DNA from: Myotis daubentonii | Taxonomy: Eukaryota > Chordata > Mammalia > Chiroptera > Vespertilionidae | Assembly: GCF_963259705.1 (NCBI RefSeq) | Contig: NC_081844.1 | Coordinates: forward strand, 47,167,501-47,231,500 | Length of the DNA stretch: 64,000 nt | Reading direction: 5' to 3' | In this document: piece after piece, positions 1 to 11,300 of the stretch | How positions within the stretch are numbered: the stretch's first letter is position 1 | Layout of the letters: each line of letters begins with the position of its first letter | Position numbers and translations under genes: made by a program | Notes under the pieces: model-generated | Told to the model about the DNA's origin: nothing | Database searches by the model: none | Seen by the model: only the letters and a program-made list of their open reading frames with translations

Positions 1-595
1 AGGAGAATCCTGGCATCTTTGGAGGATGTGGGAAAGATCATTCTATTGGAGTGGAGGTTCTTGGAAAATAGATGCTAGGAGCAAGGTGAGGATGCCACAT
101 GGAGGGAAACACCAGGGGGAGAAGACCAAATGGTTATAAACTATTGGGGGACCACTTTCTTGCAAGGCCTTCATACTAACCTTGTCTCCACTTTCTTCAT
201 CACAGTTTCTCATGGGGGTGGACAAGAGGTCAAGTGCTAAACAATTTTGAAAGAGGAGAGTTGAACTAAACTATAAAAGACTGGCAGGCATTTCATAGAG
301 AGAGAGAAAAAGAGGGCTGGGAAGGGCATTCCAGGTGGGAAGGAGCATGCAAAGAGAGGAGAATCCTGGCATCTTTGGAGGATGTGGGAAAGATCATTCT
401 ATTGGAGTGGAGGTTCTTGGAAAATAGATGCTAGGAAGCAAGGTGAGGATGCCACATGGAGGGAAACACCAGGGGGAGAAGACCAAATGGTTATAAACTA
501 TTGGGGGACCACTTTCTTGCAAGGCCTTCATACTAACCTTGTCTCCACTTTCTTCATCACAGTTTCTCATGGGGGTGGACAAGAGGTCAAGTGCT
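1..595 (+). repeat. RXFP1: Tandem duplication, 357-bp offset, two copies
   Basis: Bases 1-238 and 357-595 are nearly identical; one extra A in the second copy (near 437) shifts the offset from 356 to 357. The 118 bases at 239-356 are the upstream part of the second unit. The first copy continues left beyond the window. The duplicated block includes intron sequence, the RXFP1 exon 2 acceptor and the first 33 exon bases. Near identity means recent origin or an assembly artefact. Confidence 0.9.
206..238 (+). pseudogene. Partial copy of RXFP1 exon 2 (decoy exon)
   Basis: The acceptor at 204-205 and the first 33 exon bases match 563-595 exactly, encoding [10 protein letters not shown] in the RXFP1 frame. 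The copy then breaks off, and the next codon is TAA (239-241). No donor from the real exon is included. Splicing into this acceptor would end the protein right after the signal peptide region. Confidence 0.8.
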
Positions 596-700
596 CCCTC
601 GGCTATTTCTCCTGTGGGAACATCACCAAGTGCTTGCCTCAGTATCTTCATTGTAACAGCGTGGATGACTGTGGGAACCAAGCTGATGAAGAAAACTGTG
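563..700 (+). CDS. RXFP1: RXFP1 exon 2: LDLa module
   Basis: Acceptor tttcttcatcacag ends at 562 and donor GTGAGT starts at 701. The exon opens with the last two bases of a split Phe codon, then reads [17 protein letters not shown] and on to NCG. Six cysteines and the acidic [12 protein letters not shown] tail form the Ca-binding LDL-receptor class A fold. In this receptor family the module is needed for signalling, not for primary hormone binding. The last base is the first base of a Gly codon completed in the next exon. A partial copy of this exon lies 357 bp upstream. Confidence 0.97.
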
Positions 701-1028
701 GTGAGTGGACCGCCTGTAGTCACAGCAAGAATCTGAGGCCAAAGGACTGACTGACCATGAAGTCCTGAGACCTCTTGTAACAAAAATAGAAATAGGAAGA
801 GAGAAAACTACAGAGAAATGCAAAATATATGTCACTTAAGAAAATCTTACATTTATTTCATTAGCTTAAGATATCCATTCTTGCCCTAGTTAGTTTGGCT
901 CAGTGGATAGAGCATCAGTCTGCAGATTCAATTCCGGTCAAGGGCACATGCCTGGGTTGCAGGCTCAATCCCCAGTGTGGGGTGTGCAGGAGGCAGCCGA
1001 TCAATGATTCTCTCTCATCATTAATGTT

Positions 1029-1072
<44 letters not shown>

Positions 1073-2300
1073 AAGTCAATACAAATATATTTAAAAAAAT
1101 TAAGTGGTTGGCGCCACTCAACCCTCACTTTAAAAAAATTCATTATTTTCTATATATTAGTATCACAGCCAATATTTCAGGAAAGTGGTGATTGTGCACG
1201 TAGTAAATTTTTTAATGCGAGAACCTGCCTGGTTACTCTCTTGGAGGTGGAATGGAATAGAGATTGAGAATATGAGCACGGGAGCCAGACTGCCTAGTTT
1301 GAACCTGAATACAATAACCAATATGCATACTTGAGAATGTTTCTTACCCTCTCTTAGCCTCAGTTTCCTCGTGATAAAAGGGTTCAAAAATTGTATCTAA
1401 ACTGAAAGAATTTGAGAAGATTAAATGTAAAAGATTGTAAGTGTACAGGCATATAGCAGGCACTCGTATAGTGTTTCTGCTCTTATCTTTTGCTTACTTC
1501 AGTTATGAAGGAAAAATGAGATCTCCTAAGAAAGAAAAAAACATATTAAGTCCAGCTTACCTACTATTTAACAACCATATTTATGACCTTATAAAGCAGT
1601 GGTTCTCAACCTTCTGGCCCTTTAAATACAGTTCCTCATGTTGTGACCCAACCATAAAAATATTTTCATTGCTACTTCATAACTGTAATGTTGCTACTGT
1701 TATGAATCATAATGTAAATATCTGATATGCAGGATGGTCTTAGGTGATCCCTGTGAAAGGGTCGTTCAACTGCCAAAGGGGTTGCGACCCACAGGTTGAG
1801 AACCGCTGCTATAAAGCTTCTGGCCAATTAGTATACCTGGGCAAACAAGGCTGTCAGGACTTTCTTCAAATGTCTGAAGCTTCAAAAACACAAATGTGTA
1901 AAAGAACTTGAATTGGCTAGATCTGACAGTGAGAAAATGAGCTTTGGTTAATCATGTAAAATAATGCGATTTCTCACTCATGGGAAAATAAGGTACTATT
2001 TGGGGAAGACAAAGACATCGCACAACAATTGTTAAGTGCTGCATAACGAACTGTTACACTGAAGAGGCCTTGCTGTTATCAGTCCCTCTAGTATCGTAGA
2101 CTTTTTAATGTGCCCCCTTGAAGAAATTAAACTTCTTGGAATGCTGTCTCTAGATACTGGCAGAAACTCAAGAGTAAGCAACTAAACTGCTGAGCTTAAG
2201 CTATAGTAACCTTTGATTTAAATGCCTATATATGTGTTCTTTTCTATAGATAGATGGATAGGTAGGTAGGTAGGTAGGTAGGTAGATAGATGGGTGGATG

Positions 2301-2362
<62 letters not shown>

Positions 2363-5300
2363 CAGATCGATCATCTTGTTAAAATAACTGAATGCTACAG
2401 AAAATTTTTTAAAACTAAGATAAAAGTGTCTGCTCCCTGCGAACGTCCCCTTCCTCCTGCTTGCAGTTCAGATGGGGAGAGTGACTGCAAGCTCCCAGCC
2501 AATAGAAATGGCAGCAGGAAGCAGGGAAGGGAACCTGGTAGGAGCAGCCAATTCACCTCCAAAAGTAATTTCTCTGTGAGAAAGGAGTGGGAACTCCTGC
2601 CTTAGTGAGAGACCAAATAACAAAAGTAACAGTCCTTAAAGTTATGCAAGTTTCTCAAGATTCACCAACCAGCACATTCGGATGGAAGCATTGGAGTGTA
2701 GAGATCAGGCTTGGGAGGCCTGGGCATGAATCCTGCCTATAAGGAGGGTAAAAATGACTGTTTTCTTTATGCAAAGTAGGAATAATAAGAGTATTTGTAT
2801 CCAGGGGATGTTAAGAGGATTCAGTAAGATAATGTGTCTAAAGATGTTTAGCAGGGTATCTAGCATATAATTAGCGCTCACTAAATGTTAGCTGGTGTGT
2901 GAGTCAGCTATAACTCGATTACAAACTTAGTGTCCTAAGCAATAACCATTTATTTAGCTAGTGATTGTGTGGGTCAGCACTCAGCTGGGTTTGTCTGAGA
3001 GCAGCCATGCAGTTTCCTGCACATCAGCTTTGTCGGCATGCCTGGGACCTTGGCTGAGACAGCCGGTAACTCAGCTCTGATCCGCCCGCAGGTTAAGAGG
3101 GCTTGTTCTCAGGGTAGACACATGACACCCAGGAGTGAAGTGAAAGTCTGCAAGGCCTCCTGAAACCTCCGCTCAGAAATGTCCCATGGCATTTCCACCA
3201 CAATCCTTACTGAGGCAAGTCTGCAGGCCAGACTCGTTTCAGGAAGTGAGAGGGATCCTTCCTCCCGCTGAGAGAAGCTGCAAAGTCACACTGCAAGGGG
3301 CTTGGGTTGAGGGAGGGCAACATTTGAAGCCACGTTTGCAAATTCTACCACAGTTGCTGTTCTCATTGCGTTTCCCACAAACTTTAATGTTGACTCTTGG
3401 TGACTCAGAGTCTCCAGCTGCAGGACTTTTTTCCTGTCTGTTAAACAAGTTAAGTACTTCTAGGAATAACCATGGTTTGTGTATTTACTATCTTATTGAA
3501 ACAGTAGCTACTATCTGAAGGAATGAGTTTTCTACACTCTTGATTTTATAGTTAAACTAGTGGCCTGATGCACAAAATTTGTGCATGGAGGGGGGGTTTC
3601 CATCAGCCCAGCCTGCACCCTCTCCAACGGGGACTCCTTGGCAGATGTCTGACTGCCGGTTTAGGCCCGATCCCACAGGCAGTCAGACATCCCTCTCACA
3701 ATCTGGAACTGCTGGCTCCTAACTGCTCACCTGCCTGCCTGCCTGATTGCCCCTAACTGCCCTCCCCTGCCAGTCTGATCTTGCCCCCAACTGCCTCTGC
3801 CTGCCTGATTGCCCTCATCTGCCCTCCCCTGCTGGCCTGATCTCACCCCCAACTGCCCTCCCCTGCCGACCTGATCTTGCCCCCCAATTGCCCTACCCTG
3901 GTGACCTGATCTCCCCCCAACTATCCCCCCCGCCTGTCTGATCTTGCCCCCAGTGGCCCTCCCCTGCCAGCCTGATCTCCCCTAACTGCCTCTGCCTCGG
4001 CCCCCACCACCATGGCTTTGTCCAGAGGGAATTGGACATCTGGAAAATGGCCAGTCAACCCAGTATAATTAGCATATTATCCTTTTATTAGTATAGATAG
4101 ATTATATAGGATAGGATTGCTTAAATGGGGGGGAAAAGCCTTTTACAGCAAGAGGAGATGCTCTTGGCAGACAAAAATACATAATCCCTATATCTGGACT
4201 GATAGCTAGCCATATGCACTATACTGCCAAACCAGTCATTAAAAAATTGAACCGCTTTCTTACACCTTACACCAAACAGCTATTGCCCTTAAAACCCCTC
4301 TTCAGCCCCCACCTTAGGTTCTGCCTTCACACTTCACCCAGATTAGGTTCTAATTGCTTGGTTTCTATGCCAGTCAGCATCTCTGGGCCTGTCTCTGGGC
4401 CAGATCAGAGAGGTGGGGCTGATCAGCAGTCCCCACAGAGGCCCGGAGAAAAAGAGAGGTGCAGTTACTGGCCAGGCCCAGAGAGAAAGGGAGAGGCAAG
4501 GGCTGATCAACAGCTGCCACGGAGGCTATGGATCAGACCCTGCTTCTCTCTCCAGACTTCTCTCCACACCTGATCTGCAGCCCCATCAGCAGTCAGTGCT
4601 GGGTCGCCACACCCGCAGTGGCGGCAGCCCGTGCTGGGTTGCAACAGCAACCCAGCACTGACAGCAGGACTGACTTCCGGTCAGTCGAGCCTTTTGGTTG
4701 TTTTGGACATTACGAACCCTGGGATTTTATATATTAGGATATTTTTATTGATTTCAGAGAGGAAGAGAGAGTGAAAGATAGAAACATCAATGATGAGAGA
4801 ATCATTGATGGGTTGCCTCCTGCACACCCCATACTGGGAATCAAGCTTGCAACCCAGGCATGTGCCCTTGACTGGAATAGAAGTGGCAAGGTCACTCTGT
4901 TTCCATGTTAGTATGTCTATAATCCATAGGGGAAGTGGAAACCTCTTCTAATACATTTTGGGTGTAGTCGATTAGTATCCGCTAAATATTCATGTCTCCC
5001 CAGACCCTTAGAATGTGACTGTATTTGGAAATAGAGTCTTGCAGATGTAATGAGGTTAGAGTTTCTGGTTTTCCCCAGATTCAGCCTAGGGAGAAGAAAG
5101 GTAAAGAAGACCCTTCCACTCTCTCTCACTTCTTGTCTAGCCTAGAAATAGCAAAGCCCACTTTTCTTTTTTCTTCGTTCCAAATCTATTAGCAATGCCC
5201 AAACCTAGGCCTTTGAAAAGCACATACTAAGAATTTGACTCCTTTCTTATCTGCAAGCTTCTGCATCATCCATTTCCCAAGGCAACGAAAGTGGAAAACT

Positions 5301-8300
5301 TTAGCTTTCCACTTACAGGAAAAAGGGCAGAGAGTGCAAGGAATTCAAGGGGAGAAAAACTTTGTTAATGCCCCAAAATATGTTCCTGTCCTGGCTTGGC
5401 ACTTACTAAGCTATGAGAATTAGATACGCAGCATTTATTGATCAGTGCAATAGTGATTATATATATATACTACAGGCCCGTTGCAGGAAGATTCCTGCAA
5501 GAATAGGGCTTCCTCAGGCCTATTCCTGCAAGAATAGGGCTTCTTGCAGCCAGAGCAAAACCAGAAGCTGCCTCACTCCTTCCCATCTTCGCTGCCTCGG
5601 CTCCCGTGTCTGCTGCCTCGGCTCCACTCCCATGTCCGCTGTCTTAGCTCCCTCCCTTCTCCGCCACTTCGCTCCCTTCTGCAGTGCTTGGGTTCCTTCT
5701 ACACTGTCTTCAGTCTTCACACTGTGCCTGTGTATACAAATTAACCACCATTTTGTTGGGTTAATTTGCATACTTGCTCTGATTGGCTGCTGGGCATAGC
5801 AGAGGGATGGTCAATTTGCATGTTTCTCTTTTATTAGTGTAGATATATATGGAATTATAAGAAGGTTTCAAGTATATTCAGTGATTCTTTTAATTGTTAA
5901 TTGGGACTGCATTTAAAATTCTGAAACACTAAATATTCCTTTAGTTCCTAAGTACAGCTTGTTATACTGCTATCAGAATGACGGCAGTTTGATGTAGAAC
6001 TTAGCTGTTCTCATTTTAGAATATTGCATTAAAGTTGCTGGCTTGTCTTTTTTAAGGTTAAAAGACAGGAGAAAAGTGGCATGGACCATTAACTATGTGT
6101 GTTAACACATTTCATACCACTCAGGAGTTTTCTCGTGTTTCACGCGCCATCTGTTAAGGACTGCTCACGAGTGTTCTCGTTTTTCACGCCCATGGAAAAA
6201 GAAACGAATCTAGATACTTATGTAAATTTTGTTTGGTCCCTCTTCATAGAGGAAAATGTTTTACGCAGTACCATATGTTAAAAAAAGTACTAGGAGCTTT
6301 AATTGTTTAATTGTTTTTGTAAATAAAAATGTTATAATTATTGAAAAACAACACCTAAAGTGCATTATGATGATTTAAATAATGTGCAGTTTGCCCAAAA
6401 ACGTGAGGTCCCTGGCGTATGTCTTAGAGATTTCTATGCGGTACGCAATGTGTTAATATACAACCATGCATTGTGTGTGCAAAAATGATTGCTTTTCTAT
6501 TTATCATTCTCAAGATAGCATTGGAAATACTTAAGTAGCTGAACCCTTGACTTTTCTATAAATATGTTTTGACCTCAGATTTATTTATCTGTTTATCCAA
6601 CAATGCTCAAATGATATTTGGGTTAACTCCACAAGGATTTTTTCATTTCAGGACACTTTCCACTAGATAGGACACAAAATTCAGTTGCATAAATGGCCTC
6701 AATTTTCTTTAAAATAGGCTCAGGATAATGTCACACCTCGTAATTTCTTCAAAGGGTTGTTTCCAAAGGTACTAATGTTATCAGAGAAGTTGAGGTGTCC
6801 GCTCCCCCACTGGGTGCTGGGGGTGGGGTCCTTATAATACCTCGAGAGAAAGAATTTTCTGAGACTCACATGAGTGATTTTTATTTTCGTGGAATTACTT
6901 CCCTGGGTTTCCAAAGTCCCATTTCCCTTAGTTCATTTTTAGAAGTGTCATTGTGGTTTCAGTAGAGCTAGAAGCAGAGCTAGTGTCCAGAGTTTTCTTT
7001 CCATGTTGGATCCGGGTCCAGTTCAGCATCAGGCTAATAGCAGTTCATTAGTCCATTATGAAGCTGCCCAAATGACATACCTATAATATTGGGCCTTCCC
7101 TTTGCTCCTTCTTGCTATTAATAACTAGTTAATTTCAATGGTATCACTAAGATCCCCAGAAGAGGTAAAGCCATTCTGCCCAGCAAATTGCTGTTGTAAT
7201 TCCAATCTAGGGACATTCCATACAACTAGCTTGATGAATTGCTCTGCCTGGTCAGGCAGCATCCAGAGGTTTATTCTAATGACCCAGGGCACTTTCTGAG
7301 AAAAAGATACTCCACTGTGTCCCAAGAATGGGTGCTGAGAATTGAGTAAATGTCTTAGAATCAGGAATGCTTGCCTTTGCATAAATCTGAACTTTGTAGA
7401 TTAACCGCCTATTTATTTATTCATCCATAAAGCATGTTGTACATTTTGTAACAAATAGGATTTATGCCTTCATTTAAATAAAAGAGACCATTTTAGCACA
7501 CAGTATCATCCCACCCTCCTTTGTTCTGGCCTCCTCGCTGACAGAGGCACAAGTCCCTCAGCTTTTGATTTTTCAAAATCCAAACATCCAGGGAACCAGG
7601 GAGTGGCCTCTGCACATCTGTGGGAGCATTTGGGAAGCTAACTCTGAGGACAAGCTGCAGAAGAGTCCCCTGGGAGCTGGTGAAAGGTGTGGAGCCCTGA
7701 GCCCCATAAATCTGCATTTTAGCAACCACCACAGGTGAATACCACACCTGTTAACGTTATGGAATGATTCACTTCCCAATGCAAACAATTTTATCACCAA
7801 TTCAGAACACCTGGACAGCTGCTTAATTAGCCTCGGCCAGTGGTTTGCCAACTTTAGCGGGCACTGATCAGCCGCAGGGCTTGTTAAAATGCAGGTTGCT
7901 GAGCCTCGTCTACAGAGTTTCTGAGTCAATGCCTCTAGAGTGGAGCCCAAGGGTTTGCTTTGCATTGAAGTTCAAAAGAAATGGTGAAACTGCTGGTCCT
8001 GGGTCTACACTTGGAAAATTACTGAGCTAGACTTACTCTCTCCTGTGCAAACGCAAAAACAAACACTTTCAAAACTGCGTGGTATCTTATTAAAAGGGTT
8101 AAACAAAATTAAAGATATTTCTTTGCTGCCTTTCATCATACTGGCATGTATTATTAATTCCATGTGGGGAGAGAAAATGCAGTATTTCTCACATATATGT
8201 TACCACAGAACTCTCTTGTCAAGGAGAATCCTGGGAAACTACTTGAAAAAGCCTAATATAGCACCGTGACAAATTAGTGCATGCAGGAAACTTGGACTTT

Positions 8301-11300
8301 CCCCCCCCCCCCCCTTTTTTTTAAATAAGGGAACGTTTATTTAGAAAGTTAAAGAAGTAGTAGAAGGGCCCTTGGAGCTTAGCAAAAAGAGGGAGAGATA
8401 TATGTGTTTTTGTTCACAGGGGAGTTGAGGTATCCCTTTCCCCACTGAGTGCTGGCGGGGGTGGGGGAGGGGGGGTCCTTAGGATATCTCAAGAAAAAGA
8501 ATTTTCTGAGACTCCCCTGATAAAAATCACAAGAGGATGAGTGATTTTATTTGCGTGGAATTACATCCCTGGGTTTCCAAAGTCCCCTGTCCCTTAATCC
8601 AGTCCTGGAAGAAGTGTAGCTGGGGATATAGGACAGCTAAAAGCAAAGTCAATGACCAGAGTTTCTGTTCCATGTTGCAGCCGGGTCCAGTTCGGCATTA
8701 GGTGAGTTACAGTCCATGAGTCCCCTGTGTGGGGGGCCATGTGGACCAACGCAAGAGAGCACAACACACCAAGAGCACAAGAGCCCGAGATCAAACCTCT
8801 TTTCCGGGGATTAAATATCTCAAATTTCAAGCCTTTGCAGTGGCCACACCTATTCTGGCCAATGACCTGTTCCCAGGTGTGACTGACAGACAAGTACCTT
8901 CCTGACACCACCCCAGCTTTACCGGGCATGTGTCTCTCTTCCTCCCTGTCCTGTCCCTTTCCCCAGAGATCTGCAGGGAATAGACTGGTGGCTGCTTGGG
9001 GAGTGTGAAGTTTTCGCTTCCTGGTGAAGCTGCCCACATGACTCACCTACGATATGTGGCCTTCCCTTTGCTCCTTTCCTGTTATTAATAACTATGTTAA
9101 GTATAACGGTATCACTTTGAGGGACAAATGAGGGAGGAGAGGTGCAGGCATACTCTGGAAAAGAGAGAGAGAAGATGCTGGACTGTCCCATTTCCATCCC
9201 CCCAAAAAATGTATACACACTGTAACAGCCATCAGCTCGATTTTGAAAATGTAATGTATTTTAGAAAATACTGCCTTTATAATTATTCAAAGTGTGTATA
9301 TACATTTTGGGGGGACACTCTATATAAATAAGCATAGTGTGAAACAATTACAGTAAGTGTAACAAAAGAGCCATAAGCAAATTGCCCTTAAATTAGGGGC
9401 CACTTGCATTAATCTTATTTGGGTTTGGACCACCTGATTGTTAACAATCAGCAAGCCTGCTAGGAAAAGAAATATGCTGCTTCTGGTTGACAGCTTTCCA
9501 TTGCCAAAGCTAGCTGTCCTCCACTGCAGCGTGAGAAGACTGACTGAGGTGAATCTCATAACATAGTTCTCCCAAGACTTGTTCTAAGACTCACCTAAGG
9601 TACTTATGGAAAATTGAAGTCTAGGCCACCCTGCTTACCAAATAAATCAGAATCCACGGTAGAGGAGCCTGAAAACCTGTGTTTTTAGTAAGTACCCCAG
9701 ATTCCAGGATTTTATTGTAGCATAAGAGAAACTGGATTTTCTCTAAGTATCTGTGAGGACAGAGCTGCATCGTCCATCCTTCCATTCATTTACCCATTCA
9801 TTCATTCATTCAATTAGCAAATATCTATTAAGTTCATGTAGCATGCAAAACCAGATTTTTATTCATCTATGCCATTAATTTTTATTCCCAGCAACATTAC
9901 ATTCATTTTTAGCTAAAAAATATATTGCTTAGTCAATGTATACATTTTTAACAATGCTATTCATATAGTACTACCAATATGTACTGGAAAGCAAATCCCC
10001 TAGCAATATTCTCTTAATGCAGTGCTCTTTATATTAATCCACGATGTCTCAAACCAAAAAAAAAATCAAAGGATCAAATTTCAGTGGGATTATTGCTAAA
10101 GTGTGAAAAGCCATTCAGTTCATTGCCCCATACATTCTTAAAATATAAAGATACAGGATTTAAAATATAGAAACGCATATACCAAAAACTGTTTTCTTAA
10201 AAATGCGAACTTTCCAACTTTGCGGTTTGGGCTACATTCCCTAAGTTCTATAGACCTGCCTTCTTGTGGGAGGAAGAAAATGCTTCCGGAAGGCAGAGAA
10301 GAAGCCAAAAAAGAATTACTAAAAAGCTTGTTTGTTTGAAGATGTTGTTGTTTAAAAAGAGATCTCCACACATAATACTGTGACTTGGGGAAATATAAGC
10401 AGGTTTGTCCTGTCTCCTTCTGCATTCTAAATCCCCCGCTTCCTTTCTGACATCACTTATGTTCTCCTTTCCTTTTTTTTTTTTTTAACTGTTGGGGAGT
10501 GGGGGGCGGGGAGAGGTGTAAAGGTAAAATAGGGTACAAAAGGAGAAGGAAGGAGGAGGATTAAAAAGAGACAGAGACAGAGAAGAAAAGCAGCACAATA
10601 ACTACATCATTTGGATTTGTTGGACTGAAATGTTTCAACGAAGGCCACTTAGAGTGAATCCCTTAAAACAGAAGAAGGGCAAGAGAGTTGATGGCGGGGG
10701 CAAAGGATTAGGAGAGAGCACGAAGCCCATGATTTTAATCACTACACACTGTGAATGGTAAAAATGCAGCAAATTTGAAATAGTTCATTTGTGGAAGTCC
10801 AGTTAAATATAGGGCCTGCTTTAAAAAACAAAAAAACAAAAAAAACACACAGAAATATCAACATGTTCTGGCAGTCAGCCAACCTCCTCATCTCATGAAT
10901 TTCATAGCAGCAGTCAAGCACAGCCCACAGAAATAGCCCTGTGTTCTGGAGTGCCATCGCCTCACCTACTTTCCATTGCTGTCTTCTGAGGTCAGGAACA
11001 TGAACATGAACATGAACATGAACATGAACATGAACATGAACATGAACATGAACATGAACATGAACATGTATGTGCACCTCCTCCTCCTACAAAGCGCCAC
11101 AGCACTGGCGGCCTGCAGGGTTAAGGCCTTCAGAAACCCGCAAGCCCACTTTTCACCCTTACTCTGTAGACACACACAAAATTATTTATAAAAATAATCA
11201 ATGCCTCAACGTAGCAAGAGCCAAGCAATTTACCTCACTCACATATTTTATTTCTGATTTGTCCACGTATAAAAGTTTATAACACTACGATGAAAATTAA

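Noticed and set aside
382..750. A single 122-codon gene at the window start
   Set aside because: Only 563-700 is coding. The rest is intron read through on both sides of the LDLa exon.
2246..2369. CRISPR-like array
   Set aside because: Simple tetranucleotide repeat in a mammalian intron; no spacers.
10976..11191. Met-Asn repeat protein
   Set aside because: Product of the (GAACAT)n microsatellite; equally open on the other strand.
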